DNA of 64,000 bases, from contig JAZNUE010000027.1 of NCBI GenBank assembly GCA_045592125.1, positions 1 to 64,000 of the forward strand, read 5' to 3'. Shown here in pieces: positions 33,327 to 43,210 of the stretch; position 1 is the stretch's first letter, and every line of letters begins with the position of its first letter. The stretch comes from HGM04593 sp045592125. Lineage in GTDB: Bacteria; Bacteroidota; Bacteroidia; Bacteroidales; Bacteroidaceae. The position numbers and the translations under genes are program-made. The notes under the pieces were generated by a model. It had not been told where the DNA came from and did not search any database. It saw only the letters and a program-made list of their open reading frames with translations.

Positions 33327-36161
33327 ATGAAGATAAGATTAAATAAAGTACAGAAAGAGCTTAACCTGGGCATGAGCACGATTGTGGAGTTCCTGCAGAA
33401 GAAGGGTATCGAGATAAAGGAAGACCCTAATGCAGTTGTTCCGGAAGAGGGCTACACCCTGCTCGTGGAAGAGTTCAGCGCCGACAAGAAGGCCCGCATG
33501 CAGTCCGACCGCTTCACCCAGGAACGCCAGAATAAGGAGAAGCCCAAGGCTGCCGCAAGCGTTGAGGAACCAAAGAAGGAGAAACCTGAGGCAAGGAAGG
33601 CTGTGTCGGAGGAACCGAAGGCTGTGCTCCCTGAGCCTGAGCCCGTAGCCAAGGAGGAACCGGCCAAGGAAGAGCCAAAGAAGGAAGAGCCAAAGAGAGA
33701 GGAGATAAAGATAACGGTTACACGCCGTATTGACCTTGACGCGCTTGGCAAGAAGAAGGCCGAGCCAAAGAAGGAGGAACCAAGGCCGGCTCCCGCTCCC
33801 GAGGCGAAGGAGGCCGAGGAACCAGCTAAGGAGGAACCCGCGAAGAGCGAGCCTGCAGCCCCGCAGCAGCCGCAGCTTACACAGGTTGACGAGGTTGTTG
33901 CGCCAAAGTTCAACATTGTGGGCCAGATAGACCTCTCTGCCATTAACCAGTCGACACGTCCAAAGAAGAAGAGCAAGGAGGAGAAGAAGAAGGAGCGTGA
34001 GGAGAAGGACAAGCAGCGCGAGGAGCAGCGCAAGGCACAGCGCGACGCGCAGCGCCAGCAGAATGGCGAGGGCGGCGACAAGAAGAAGAAACGCCAGCGT
34101 ATCAGCGGCCAGCGTGTCGACATCAATGACGTGAAGGAGAACGGTGGCGGCGACAAGGAGTGGAGCGCGAACCGCAACAAGGGCGGCGGCAGCAACCCCT
34201 CACAGGGCAGCCGCAAGGACCGCGACCGCCAGCACAAGCGCTTCGACAAGAGCGAGGTGAGCGAGGAGGATGTATCAAAGCAGATAAGGGAGACTCTCGA
34301 CCGTCTTACAAGCCGCGGCAAGAGCAACAAGTCGGCGAAGTACCGCAAGGAGAAGCGCGACATGGCCGCCGAGCGCCAGATGCAGCAGATGAGCGAGGAG
34401 ATGGAGCAGAGCAAGGTGCTGCAGCTCACCGAGTTCGTTACGGCCAACGAGCTTGCAAGCATGATGAATATCTCTGTTACACAGGTAATTGCAACCTGCA
34501 TGAGCATTGGCATGATGGTGTCTATCAACCAGCGCCTCGACGCCGAGACTATAAATATCGTTGCCGAGGAGTTCGGCTTCACTACCGAGTATGTCAGCGC
34601 CGAGGTAGCTAACGCAATTGAGGAGGATAGCGACACTGAGGAGGACCTGGAGCCACGCGCGCCAATCATCACCGTGATGGGCCACGTCGACCACGGAAAG
34701 ACCTCGCTGCTCGACTACATACGCAAGGCCAACGTAATTGCTGGCGAGGCCGGAGGCATTACACAGCACATTGGTGCCTACAACGTGAAGATGGAGAGCG
34801 GCAAGCGCATTACATTCCTCGATACTCCGGGTCATGAGGCGTTTACAGCCATGCGTGCCCGCGGTGCAAAGATTACCGATATTGTAATTATCATAATCGC
34901 TGCCGATGACAGTGTTATGCCCCAGACAAAGGAGGCCATCAACCATGCCATGGCGGCAGGCGTGCCCATTGTGTTCGCATTCAATAAGTGCGACAAGCCT
35001 ACGGCCGACCCTAACAAGATTAAGGAAGAGCTTGCGAACCTGAACATGCTTGTCGAGGACTGGGGCGGAAAGTACCAGTCGCAGGAGATTTCGGCAAAGA
35101 AGGGTATGGGCGTAGAGGAGCTCATGGAGAAGGTGCTGCTCGAGGCAGAGCTGCTTGACCTGAAGGCGAACCCTAACCGCAAGGCTACCGGCTCGGTAAT
35201 TGAGTCTACCCTTGACAAGGGCCGCGGATACGTGGCGACGGTGCTTGTGCAGAACGGTACGCTCAAGGTGGGCGACATTGTCGTTGCCGGCACACAGTGG
35301 GGCAAGGTAAAGGCTATCTTCAACGAGCGCAACCAGCGCATTAAGGAAATACGCCCGGCAGAGCCAGCGCTTATCCTCGGACTGAACGGCGCTCCTGCAG
35401 CAGGTGACACGTTCAACGTTGTTGAGAGCGAGCGCGAGGCACGCGAGATTACCGGCAAGCGCGAGCAGCTGCAGCGCGAGCAGGGCCTGCGTACGCAGAA
35501 GATGCTTACACTCGACGAGGTGGGCCGCCGCATTGCTCTCGGTAACTTCCAGACACTCAACATCATTGTAAAGGGTGACGTGGACGGTTCTATCGAGGCC
35601 CTCAGCGACTCGCTCATCAAGCTCTCTACCGAGACAATCCAGGTGAACGTGATACACAAGGCAGTGGGCCAGATTTCGGAGAGCGACGTGAGCCTTGCTG
35701 CTGCTTCGGACGCTATTATCGTCGGTTTCCAGGTACGTCCTTCGGTTACCGCACGCAAGGTTGCCGAGAGCGAGGGTGTCGACATACGTATCTACTCAAT
35801 CATCTATGACGCCATAGAGGAGGTAAAGGCCGCTATGGAGGGTATGCTTGCTCCAATTGTGAAGGAGGAGGTTACAGCTACAATTGAGGTGCGCGAGACA
35901 TTCCACATAAGCAAGGTTGGTACAGTGGCCGGCTGTATGGTACGCGAGGGTAAGGTAAAGCGCACCGACCGTGCGCGCCTCATCCGCGACGGTATCGTTA
36001 TCCACACCGGTGCCCTGGCCGCCCTCAAGCGCTTCAAGGAGGATGTTAAGGAAGTGGGCACGAACTTTGAGTGCGGTATAAGCCTTGTATCACAGGACGA
36101 TATCAAGGTTGGTGATATCATCGAGACATTCGTAGAGGTAGAGGTTAAGCAGAAACTGTAA
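33327..36161 (+). CDS. infB: Translation initiation factor IF-2
   Basis: 944 residues. An N-terminal IF2-N module (1-55) is followed by a long charged linker (about 60-365) rich in EEPKKEE and later in K/R/Q. The second IF2-N (about 370-425) leads to the GTPase core: G1 GHVDHGKT at 452-459, DTPGHEAF (G3) and NKCD (G4). Domains II-IV run to the C-terminus, with EVEVKQKL as end. It delivers fMet-tRNA to the 30S complex. The stop overlaps the start of the cvpA-like gene by one base. Confidence 0.96.
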   Translation: MKIRLNKVQKELNLGMSTIVEFLQKKGIEIKEDPNAVVPEEGYTLLVEEFSADKKARMQSDRFTQERQNKEKPKAAASVEEPKKEKPEARKAVSEEPKAVLPEPEPVAKEEPAKEEPKKEEPKREEIKITVTRRIDLDALGKKKAEPKKEEPRPAPAPEAKEAEEPAKEEPAKSEPAAPQQPQLTQVDEVVAPKFNIVGQIDLSAINQSTRPKKKSKEEKKKEREEKDKQREEQRKAQRDAQRQQNGEGGDKKKKRQRISGQRVDINDVKENGGGDKEWSANRNKGGGSNPSQGSRKDRDRQHKRFDKSEVSEEDVSKQIRETLDRLTSRGKSNKSAKYRKEKRDMAAERQMQQMSEEMEQSKVLQLTEFVTANELASMMNISVTQVIATCMSIGMMVSINQRLDAETINIVAEEFGFTTEYVSAEVANAIEEDSDTEEDLEPRAPIITVMGHVDHGKTSLLDYIRKANVIAGEAGGITQHIGAYNVKMESGKRITFLDTPGHEAFTAMRARGAKITDIVIIIIAADDSVMPQTKEAINHAMAAGVPIVFAFNKCDKPTADPNKIKEELANLNMLVEDWGGKYQSQEISAKKGMGVEELMEKVLLEAELLDLKANPNRKATGSVIESTLDKGRGYVATVLVQNGTLKVGDIVVAGTQWGKVKAIFNERNQRIKEIRPAEPALILGLNGAPAAGDTFNVVESEREAREITGKREQLQREQGLRTQKMLTLDEVGRRIALGNFQTLNIIVKGDVDGSIEALSDSLIKLSTETIQVNVIHKAVGQISESDVSLAAASDAIIVGFQVRPSVTARKVAESEGVDIRIYSIIYDAIEEVKAAMEGMLAPIVKEEVTATIEVRETFHISKVGTVAGCMVREGKVKRTDRARLIRDGIVIHTGALAALKRFKEDVKEVGTNFECGISLVSQDDIKVGDIIETFVEVEVKQKL

Positions 36162-36649
36162 TGGCCGCTATGAATGTAATTGATGCCATATATGCTTTTG
36201 CAACACTCGTTGCATTGATTCTGGGCTACAAGGCCGGCTTTATCCAGAAGATTTCTTCGGTTGTCGGCATTGTGTTCGGCCTGTTCAATGCAGCGGTATT
36301 GCATGAGAGCGCGAGCGAGATTATCTCCAGATATACGGGCTGGGACGAGGTTATTGTCAACGTTTCGGCATATATTGTAATCTTTGTGCTCTCTGTCATT
36401 GTTGTAAAGCTGGTGGCAGGCGTGCTCTCCTGGCTGCTCAGCATTCTTGGGCTGGGCATTGTGAACAGGATTGCAGGAGCATTGCTGTCGGCATTCGTGA
36501 CGGTTATAATGGTGACGGCCATTATTGACGTGTCGTCAATGTTCGCACCAGAAAACAAGTTTACAGGCAAGACAGTGCAGGAGCAGTCGCTGTTGTATGA
36601 TAAGGTGGTGAAAGGCGTGTACAAGGAGGCGCTTGTGAGGCTTTTCTAG
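36161..36649 (+). CDS. CvpA family membrane protein
   Basis: 162 residues with four hydrophobic helices at about 7-25, 30-50, 68-95 and 105-130. The glycine pattern ALILGYKAGFIQKISSVVGIVFGL matches CvpA (colicin V production protein). An amphipathic tail follows. CvpA's role is undefined; it affects envelope and toxin secretion phenotypes in other bacteria. The ATG overlaps the infB stop (TAATG); a second ATG three codons later is equally plausible. It is translationally coupled to infB and followed 23 bases later by sufB. Confidence 0.85.
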   Translation: MAAMNVIDAIYAFATLVALILGYKAGFIQKISSVVGIVFGLFNAAVLHESASEIISRYTGWDEVIVNVSAYIVIFVLSVIVVKLVAGVLSWLLSILGLGIVNRIAGALLSAFVTVIMVTAIIDVSSMFAPENKFTGKTVQEQSLLYDKVVKGVYKEALVRLF

Positions 36650-36672
36650 CCGTTGTGCGTTTGAATTGAGAG

Positions 36673-38112
36673 ATGAAGAAAGATAGCTTACTTAAGAAAA
36701 TAGCGAACAAGGCATATGAGTTCGGCTTTGTCAGCAAGATAAAGACTGAAATCATAGAAAAAGGGCTTAATGAGGATGTCGTGAGGCTCATTTCCAGGAA
36801 AAAGAATGAGCCTGAATGGCTCCTTGAGCTTCGCCTTGAGGCCTACAGGCATTGGCTCACGATGAAAATGCCCGCATGGGCGCACCTGGATATTCCGCCC
36901 ATTGACTACCAGGTCATCTCCTACTATGCCGACCCTCTGAAGAAGAGCAAGGAGAAGAACAAGGAGATTGACCCGGAACTGATGAAGACCTTCGAGAAAC
37001 TGGGTATTCCCCTCGAGGAGCGCCTGGCGCTTAGCGGTACGGCCGTTGACGCTGTCATGGACTCGGTGTCGGTAAAGACAACATTCAAGGAGGAACTCAG
37101 GGAGAAGGGCATTATCTTCTGCTCGATGAGCGAGGCTGTACAGGAGTACCCCGACCTGGTGCGCCAGTACCTGGGCACTGTGGTCGGCTACCGCGACAAT
37201 TTCTATGCCGCGCTGAACACGGCCGTGTTCAGCGACGGTTCCTTTGTGTACATCCCCAAGGGTGTGCGCTGCCCAATGGAACTGTCGACCTATTTCCGTA
37301 TCAATGCTGCCAATACAGGCCAGTTCGAGCGCACGCTCATTGTTGCCGATGATGACAGCTATGTGTCGTACCTTGAGGGCTGCACTGCCCCCATGCGCGA
37401 CGAGAACCAGCTGCATGCGGCAATTGTGGAGATTGTAGTGAACAGCAATGCCGAAGTGAAGTACAGCACTGTGCAGAACTGGTACCCTGGCGACGCCGAG
37501 GGCAAGGGCGGAGTGTATAACTTCGTTACCAAGCGGGGCGACTGCCGCGGCAGGAACAGCAAGCTCTCCTGGACACAGGTGGAGACGGGCTCGGCAATAA
37601 CATGGAAGTATCCCAGCTGCATACTGCGCGGCGACAACTCGCAGGGCGAGTTCTACTCTGTGGCGCTCACAAACAATTTCCAGCAGGCCGATACCGGGAC
37701 AAAGATGATTCACCTGGGCAAGAACACCAGGAGCACAATCATAAGCAAGGGCATATCGGCCGGGAGGAGCCAGAACTCCTACCGCGGCCTGGTGCGTGTG
37801 AGCAAGAATGCCGACGGCGCGCGCAACTACAGCCAGTGCGACTCGCTGCTGCTTGGCGACAAGTGCGGCGCGCATACATTCCCATACATGGATATACATA
37901 ACAGCAGCGCTATAATTGAGCATGAGGCCACTACGTCCAAGATTTCGGAGGACCAGCTCTTCTACTGCAACCAGCGCGGAATAGGTACAGAGGAGGCCAT
38001 AGGGCTCATTGTGAACGGATATGCCAAGGAGGTGCTTAACAAGCTGCCTATGGAATTTGCTATTGAAGCGCAGAAACTGCTCAGCGTGTCGCTTGAAGGC
38101 GCTGTGGGCTGA
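36673..38112 (+). CDS. sufB: Fe-S cluster assembly protein SufB
   Basis: 479 residues. The SufB/SufD beta-helix core covers about 150-460. It has the SufB-specific CxxxC-less N-terminus (LRLEAYRHWLTMKMPAWAHL), YVSYLEGCTAP with the conserved cysteine near 239, GDCRGRNSKLSWTQVETGSAITWKYPS and DIHNSSAIIEHEATTSKISEDQLFYCNQRGI. It is the scaffold on which the [Fe-S] cluster forms, in complex with SufC2D. It is the first of sufB-sufC-sufD-sufS, which together probably form one operon with infB-cvpA. Confidence 0.96.
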   Translation: MKKDSLLKKIANKAYEFGFVSKIKTEIIEKGLNEDVVRLISRKKNEPEWLLELRLEAYRHWLTMKMPAWAHLDIPPIDYQVISYYADPLKKSKEKNKEIDPELMKTFEKLGIPLEERLALSGTAVDAVMDSVSVKTTFKEELREKGIIFCSMSEAVQEYPDLVRQYLGTVVGYRDNFYAALNTAVFSDGSFVYIPKGVRCPMELSTYFRINAANTGQFERTLIVADDDSYVSYLEGCTAPMRDENQLHAAIVEIVVNSNAEVKYSTVQNWYPGDAEGKGGVYNFVTKRGDCRGRNSKLSWTQVETGSAITWKYPSCILRGDNSQGEFYSVALTNNFQQADTGTKMIHLGKNTRSTIISKGISAGRSQNSYRGLVRVSKNADGARNYSQCDSLLLGDKCGAHTFPYMDIHNSSAIIEHEATTSKISEDQLFYCNQRGIGTEEAIGLIVNGYAKEVLNKLPMEFAIEAQKLLSVSLEGAVG

Positions 38113-38138
38113 CGGGCTTCTGACAAAATGATGATTAT

Positions 38139-38900
38139 ATGGAGAATTTGCTAGAGATAAAGAACCTTCATGCCACAATAGATGGCAAGGAGATACTTAA
38201 AGGAATAGACCTCACCGTAAAGGCCGGTGAGGTACATGCTATAATGGGCCCTAACGGTTCGGGAAAGAGCACCTTGAGCAATGTGCTGGTGGGACATCCC
38301 GCATACACTGTCACCGAGGGCGAGGTGCGCTACAAGGGAAAGGACCTGCTTGCCCTCTCTCCCGAGGACCGCAGCCACGAGGGGCTCTTCCTCTCGTTCC
38401 AGTACCCTGTAGAGATACCGGGAGTGAGCATAACCAACTTCATGCGTGCTGCAATCAATGCCAAGCGCCAGTATCTGGGCCAGGAACCTATGAATGCAAC
38501 GGAGTTCCTCAAGATGATGCGCGAGAAGCGTGCCCTTGTGAACCTTGACAGCAAGCTTGCCAACCGCTCGGTTAACGAGGGCTTCAGCGGCGGCGAGAAG
38601 AAACGCAACGAGATATTCCAGATGGCAATGCTTGAGCCAACGCTTAGCATTCTTGACGAGACCGACTCGGGTCTTGACATCGACGCCCTGCGCATTGTTG
38701 CCGAGGGCGTTAACAGGCTCAAGCGCGAGGATACGTCGAGCCTTGTAATCACGCACTACCAGAGGCTGCTCGACTACATCAGGCCCGACATAGTGCATGT
38801 GCTCTACAACGGCAGGATTGTAAAGACCGCCGGTCCCGAGCTTGTTATGGAGCTCGAGGAGCGCGGATATGACTGGATTAAAAACGAGAGCCAGCAATGA
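38139..38900 (+). CDS. sufC: Fe-S cluster assembly ATPase SufC
   Basis: 253 residues, ABC-type. Walker A GPNGSGKST is at 37-45; Q-loop FLSFQYPVEIPGV near 86-98, which is diagnostic for SufC; signature FSGGEKKRNE near 148; Walker B LSILDETDSGLDIDAL near 170; and the switch H in VITHYQ. The ATPase drives SufB-SufD remodelling. The sufD start overlaps its stop by 4 bases, so the two are translationally coupled. Confidence 0.97.
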   Translation: MENLLEIKNLHATIDGKEILKGIDLTVKAGEVHAIMGPNGSGKSTLSNVLVGHPAYTVTEGEVRYKGKDLLALSPEDRSHEGLFLSFQYPVEIPGVSITNFMRAAINAKRQYLGQEPMNATEFLKMMREKRALVNLDSKLANRSVNEGFSGGEKKRNEIFQMAMLEPTLSILDETDSGLDIDALRIVAEGVNRLKREDTSSLVITHYQRLLDYIRPDIVHVLYNGRIVKTAGPELVMELEERGYDWIKNESQQ

Positions 38901-40237
38901 GCCAGGAACAGGAGTATATTGACATATTCGTACAGAACAGGGCGCTCATTGACGGGCACTGCGCCCCGTTGCTGAACAAGGCGCGTGAAGGCGCTGCCGA
39001 AAGGTTCAGTGCCGCAGGCTTCCCGGGAACCAAGGACGAGGAGTGGCTCCATAGCAATGTGGCCAAGAGGCTTGCCGCCAATTATGGCATGAACCTTGGC
39101 CGCGTGGCGGTGAAGGCCGACATCCGCACTGCCTTTACATGCGACGTGCCCAACCTCAACACGCGGCAGGCGTTCATTGTGAACGACACCTTCTGCCCTG
39201 GCAACGGGAACGTGAAGGGACTGCCCAAGGGTGTCATCCTTGCAGGCCTTAACGAGGCTGCCTCAAGCAATCCTGGCCTGCTGGAACCATACTACAACGC
39301 GCTGGCAAAGGATGGCGACAGCATAGCGCAGCTTAACACAATGTTCGCGCAGGACGGCCTTTTGCTCTACATCCCGAAGGATACTGCTGTCGAGGAGACA
39401 ATACAGGCAGTTACCTTGCTGCAGGCGAATGTGGAGATGCTGTCGAGCCGCCGCCTGCTTGTGATACTTGAAGAGAACAGCAGCGCCAGCCTGCTTGTCT
39501 GCGACCATTCCTCAATGGAGAAGCAGACGCTCTCGACACAGGTTACTGAAATATTCATAGGGCGCGGGGCCAGCCTCGACCTGTACGAGCTTGAGGAGAC
39601 TGCCTACAGCAATACAAGGCTTGGGCACCTGTTCGTGCGCCAGGAGGCCGGCAGCCGTTTCGGGCACAGCTGCATAACGCTCACTAACGGGTTCACGCGC
39701 AACTATGTGAACGTGTCGCTTGAGGGCCGCGGGGCCGAGACGTCGCTCGGTGGCCTTGTCATAGGCGACAAGGAACAGCACACCGATAACCGTACGCTTG
39801 TCGACCATAAGGTGCCCGGGTGCACCAGCAGCGAGCTCTACAAGTATATACTCGACGAGAGCTCCACTGGAGTCTTTGCCGGGAGGATGCTCATACGCCC
39901 CGGAGCGCAGTGCACCAGCTCGCAGCAGACAAACCGCAACCTGTGCCTTACTGGCAATGCGCACATGTATGCTCAGCCGCAGCTCGAGATATATGCCGAT
40001 GACGTGAAGTGCAGCCATGGCTCTACAGTGGGGCAGCTCGACGAGAACGCCCTCTTCTACATGCAGCAGCGAGGCATCCCTGCTGCCCAGGCGCGCCATC
40101 TGCTCATGTATGCGTTTGCCGGCGAGGTGATTGACGGGATAAAGATTGAGGCACTGCGCGACAGGCTGCACATGCTGGTAGAGAAGCGCCTGCGCGGCGA
40201 GCTCAACCATTGCAAGGGCTGCTCGCTCTGCAAATAA
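38897..40237 (+). CDS. sufD: Fe-S cluster assembly protein SufD
   Basis: 446 residues with the same C-terminal beta-helix as SufB but without its cysteine. It has VDHKVPGCTSSELYKYILDESSTGVFAGRMLIRPGAQCTSSQQ, GSTVGQLDENALFYMQQRGIP and a final MLVEKRL. The gene order B-C-D-S is conserved in Bacteroidetes. It ends with a cysteine-rich HCKGCSLCK tail that is unusual and could bind metal; this is an inference. ATG overlaps the sufC stop by 4 bases. Confidence 0.95.
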   Translation: MSQEQEYIDIFVQNRALIDGHCAPLLNKAREGAAERFSAAGFPGTKDEEWLHSNVAKRLAANYGMNLGRVAVKADIRTAFTCDVPNLNTRQAFIVNDTFCPGNGNVKGLPKGVILAGLNEAASSNPGLLEPYYNALAKDGDSIAQLNTMFAQDGLLLYIPKDTAVEETIQAVTLLQANVEMLSSRRLLVILEENSSASLLVCDHSSMEKQTLSTQVTEIFIGRGASLDLYELEETAYSNTRLGHLFVRQEAGSRFGHSCITLTNGFTRNYVNVSLEGRGAETSLGGLVIGDKEQHTDNRTLVDHKVPGCTSSELYKYILDESSTGVFAGRMLIRPGAQCTSSQQTNRNLCLTGNAHMYAQPQLEIYADDVKCSHGSTVGQLDENALFYMQQRGIPAAQARHLLMYAFAGEVIDGIKIEALRDRLHMLVEKRLRGELNHCKGCSLCK

Positions 40238-40271
40238 GCCTTTTTGAAAGTATCAGAAATTACAGACAGCA

Positions 40272-41483
40272 ATGCTCAACACCGAAGAGATACGTAAGGA
40301 ATTCCCTATACTCGGGCGCATGGTACACGGCAGGCCGCTTGTCTATCTTGACAATGCGGCAACTACACAGAAACCGCAGTGTGTGATAGACGCGCTGGGC
40401 GAGGTATACACTACATTCAATGCCAATGTTCACCGTGGCGTGCACCGCCTTTCACAGGAGGCCACAGAGGCCATGGAGCAGGCACGCGGCACGGTAAGGG
40501 AGCTTATTGGGGCGGAGCACGGCCATGAGATTATATTCACGCGCGGCACGACCGAGAGCATAAACCTTGTAGCGTCGTCATTTGGCGGCACGTTCCTCAA
40601 GAGCGGCGACGAGGTAATAATATCGGCCCTTGAGCACCATAGCAACATCGTGCCCTGGCAGCTGCTGCGCGACCGCATTGGGATTACGCTGCGCGTTATC
40701 CCGCTCACTGCTGCATGCGCCCTTGACATTGAGGCATACAGGAGCCTCTTCTCCGAAAGGACAAGGCTTGTGAGCGTGGCGCATGTGTCGAACGTGCTTG
40801 GTGTCACGAATCCCATAAAGGAGATTATTGATATTGCCCATGCGCATGGTGTCCCCGTGCTTGTGGACGGGGCGCAGAGCGCTCCGCACATTGCGGTTGA
40901 CGTGCAGTCGCTTGGTGCCGATTTCTTCGCCTTCAGCGGCCACAAGGTATATGCCCCGACAGGCATTGGCGTGCTCTACGGCAAGGAAAAGTGGCTTGAG
41001 GCGATGGAACCGTATCATGGCGGCGGCGAAATGATAAAGAGCGTCACTTTCGCGAAGACCACTTATAATGAGCTGCCGTATAAGTTTGAGGCGGGTACGC
41101 CCGACTATGCAGGCATAATAGCGCTTGGCAGGGCGCTTGAGTGGGTGAAGGAGAAAGGGATAGGGGATATTGCCGCCCATGAGCACATGCTCACCAGGTA
41201 TGCGGTGGAGCGGCTGCAGGAGATTGAAGGCATGCGCATATTCGGCAATCCCGACGGCGCTGCGGTTTCATTCCTGGTCAGGGATATCCATCCTGCCGAC
41301 ATGGGTACAATCCTCGACCATCTTGGCATTGCTGTGCGTACAGGGCACCATTGTGCCCAGCCGCTAATGGATGTCCTTGGAGTGCCAGGCACAGTGCGCG
41401 CGTCGTTCGCTGCATATAACACGAAGGATGAGGTCGACACGCTTGTGAGAGGCATCCAGAGGGCCGCGATGATGTTCGCGTAA
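40272..41483 (+). CDS. sufS: Cysteine desulfurase SufS
   Basis: 403 residues, class V aminotransferase fold. The PLP lysine is in FSGHKVYAPTGIGVLYG (about Lys225). The active-site cysteine is in RTGHHCAQPLM (about Cys361), the short-loop SufS type and unlike IscS. N-terminal VYLDNAATTQKP is also typical. It supplies persulfide sulfur to SufB. No sufE or sufU partner gene is seen in this window. Confidence 0.95.
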   Translation: MLNTEEIRKEFPILGRMVHGRPLVYLDNAATTQKPQCVIDALGEVYTTFNANVHRGVHRLSQEATEAMEQARGTVRELIGAEHGHEIIFTRGTTESINLVASSFGGTFLKSGDEVIISALEHHSNIVPWQLLRDRIGITLRVIPLTAACALDIEAYRSLFSERTRLVSVAHVSNVLGVTNPIKEIIDIAHAHGVPVLVDGAQSAPHIAVDVQSLGADFFAFSGHKVYAPTGIGVLYGKEKWLEAMEPYHGGGEMIKSVTFAKTTYNELPYKFEAGTPDYAGIIALGRALEWVKEKGIGDIAAHEHMLTRYAVERLQEIEGMRIFGNPDGAAVSFLVRDIHPADMGTILDHLGIAVRTGHHCAQPLMDVLGVPGTVRASFAAYNTKDEVDTLVRGIQRAAMMFA

Positions 41484-41528
41484 AATATATAAGAAACTGT
41501 TTAAAGTTATATCGTCAGGTTTTTTTCT

Positions 41529-42140
41529 ATGCTGAAGGCGTTCCAGAGAGAGGGGGTTATTGAGGCCGGGTGCGACGAGGCCGGCCGTGGCTGTCTTGCG
41601 GGCGATGTCTACGCTGCGGCAGTCATCCTGCCGCCTGGCTTCACTAATGAGCTGCTGAACGACTCGAAGCAGCTTACCGAGGCGCAGCGCTACCAGCTGC
41701 GCGAGGTAATAGAGCGCGAGGCCGTGGCATGGGCGGTGGGGGTTGTCACTGCTGCCGAGATTGACAGGATGAACATACTGCGTGCCTCAATCCTTGCCAT
41801 GCACCGTGCTGTAGACGGGCTCAAGGTGCGTCCGCAGCACCTGCTCATCGACGGCAACAAGTTCACGCCATACCCAGGCATAACCCACAATACTGTTGTC
41901 AAGGGCGACGCCACATATATGAGCATTGCCGCCGCCTCGATTCTTGCAAAGACCTACCGCGACGACTACATGCTGCGCATAGCCGGGGAGTACCCTATGT
42001 ACGACTGGCAGAGCAACAAGGGGTACCCCACAGCAAAGCACCGCGCTGCAATACGCGAGCACGGGGCAACGCCTTATCACCGCATGACCTTCAACCTGCT
42101 TGGCGAGGAACCAAAGCAACTGGAACTGTCGTTTGAATAA
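41529..42140 (+). CDS. rnhB: Ribonuclease HII
   Basis: 203 residues. The metal-binding acids are Asp16 and Glu17 in GCDEAGRG, followed by LLNDSKQLT, ILRASILAMHRA, LIDGNKF and KGDATYMSIAAASILAKTYRDDYM. It cleaves RNA in RNA/DNA hybrids, removing misincorporated ribonucleotides. The usual GRGPLAGPV reads GRGCLAGDV here, also found in some other Bacteroidetes as far as I recall. It lies 45 bases after sufS on the same strand and is convergent with nfo. Confidence 0.94.
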   Translation: MLKAFQREGVIEAGCDEAGRGCLAGDVYAAAVILPPGFTNELLNDSKQLTEAQRYQLREVIEREAVAWAVGVVTAAEIDRMNILRASILAMHRAVDGLKVRPQHLLIDGNKFTPYPGITHNTVVKGDATYMSIAAASILAKTYRDDYMLRIAGEYPMYDWQSNKGYPTAKHRAAIREHGATPYHRMTFNLLGEEPKQLELSFE

Positions 42141-42199
42141 CGTGCAGGCAGAGTACAGTCCCGGTCTTATCACTGACAAGGCACGTGTTTCCTTGTCTC

Positions 42200-43033
42200 C
42201 TACTCAAAGCTGCGCAGGAGCGCAATCTCGTCGGCCCATCGGCTCTCGTCGGGTGTCTCCAGTATTATGGGCATGCTGTCGAAGCGCGGGTCCTTCATGA
42301 AGCGCTTGAAGAAGTCAATTCCAAGCAGTCCTATCCCGACATTGTCGTGGCGGTCTACGCGTGAGCCAAGCTGTTTCTTAGTGTCGTTAAGGTGAATGCC
42401 CTTCAGGTACTCAAGCCCAATTACGCGGTCGAGCTCGCCGAACGCGCCCTCATAGTCGCCTACAATGTCATAGCCTGCAGAGTAGAAGTGGCAGGTGTCA
42501 AGACAGAACCCTACGCGGTTCTTGTCCTCGACACGGTCTATGATGTAGCGTATCTCCTCGAGCCTGTTGCCAACGTTGCTTCCCTGCCCGGCAGTGTTCT
42601 CAATGACTGCCGTAACGCCGCTTGTCCTCGCGAGGGCAAGGTTTATGCTGGCGGCTATGCGGTCGAGGCACTCCTCTATGGAAATCTTGTTCAGGTGGCT
42701 GCCAGGATGGAAGTTAAGCAGCCTGAGCCCCAGCTGCTCGCAGCGCTGCATCTCGTCGAGGAATGCGGCACGCGACTTCTGTATGGCCTCCTCGTCGGGG
42801 TTGCCAAGGTTTATGAGGTAGCTGTCGTGCGGCAGTATGTATTCTGGCTCAAGGCCGTGCCTGCTGCAGTTCTCCTTGAACAGCTCTATGCTTTTTGCTG
42901 ACAATGGTGGTGCTACCCACTGGCGCTGGTTCTTTGTGAAGAGCGCAAAAGCGTTTGCGCCTACTGCTGCGGCATTAAGCGGCGCGTTCTCGACACCGCC
43001 GCTGGCCGATACGTGAGGACCGATATATTTCAT
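42200..43033 (-). CDS. nfo: Deoxyribonuclease IV (endonuclease IV)
   Basis: 277 residues, TIM barrel. The metal ligands are in the motifs HDSYLINLGNP (His), FHPGSHL (His), VIENTAGQGSNVG (Glu), GFCLDTCHFYSAGYD (Asp and His), HLNDTKKQLGSRVDRHDNVGIG (His, Asp, His) and ILETP (Glu). It nicks DNA at abasic sites in base-excision repair. It is a single gene ending 59 bases from the rnhB stop. Confidence 0.95.
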   Translation of the reverse strand: MKYIGPHVSASGGVENAPLNAAAVGANAFALFTKNQRQWVAPPLSAKSIELFKENCSRHGLEPEYILPHDSYLINLGNPDEEAIQKSRAAFLDEMQRCEQLGLRLLNFHPGSHLNKISIEECLDRIAASINLALARTSGVTAVIENTAGQGSNVGNRLEEIRYIIDRVEDKNRVGFCLDTCHFYSAGYDIVGDYEGAFGELDRVIGLEYLKGIHLNDTKKQLGSRVDRHDNVGIGLLGIDFFKRFMKDPRFDSMPIILETPDESRWADEIALLRSFE

Positions 43034-43144
43034 TTCAATATTCTTTTTAGGTTAAGGAACAGTACATCTCTTTGATATGTAAGAATGGTGTAGCCGAAAT
43101 TTGCAAATATTCTATAGCCCACACCTTTTTGCTGCCGAACCGTA

Positions 43145-43198
43145 AAAATACCGGCGGAGAGCATTGTACTGTATCATTAACATCTCCGCCGGTATTTT
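43145..43198 (-). terminator. Terminator of the phosphate transporter gene
   Basis: The 16-base arms aaaataccggcggaga and tctccgccggtatttt lie about 22 bases apart. On the minus strand the stem is followed by T-rich sequence (the + strand has cgtaaaaata before it). Confidence 0.8.
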
Positions 43199-43210
43199 GG
43201 CCATAGCCTT

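Noticed and set aside
33452..34672. Ser/Phe-rich minus-strand frame (406 codons) opposite the infB linker
   Set aside because: Ser-rich low-complexity translation is the mirror image of the K/E-rich IF-2 linker; a shadow frame.
34275..35657. Long minus-strand frame (460 codons) opposite infB
   Set aside because: Its translation has no recognisable motif and mirrors the codon bias of infB; a shadow frame.
36688..38178. Long minus-strand frame (496 codons) opposite sufB
   Set aside because: Its translation is Leu/Ala/His/Val-rich without a family pattern, while the plus strand encodes a clear SufB with all key residues; antisense shadow of a GC-rich gene.
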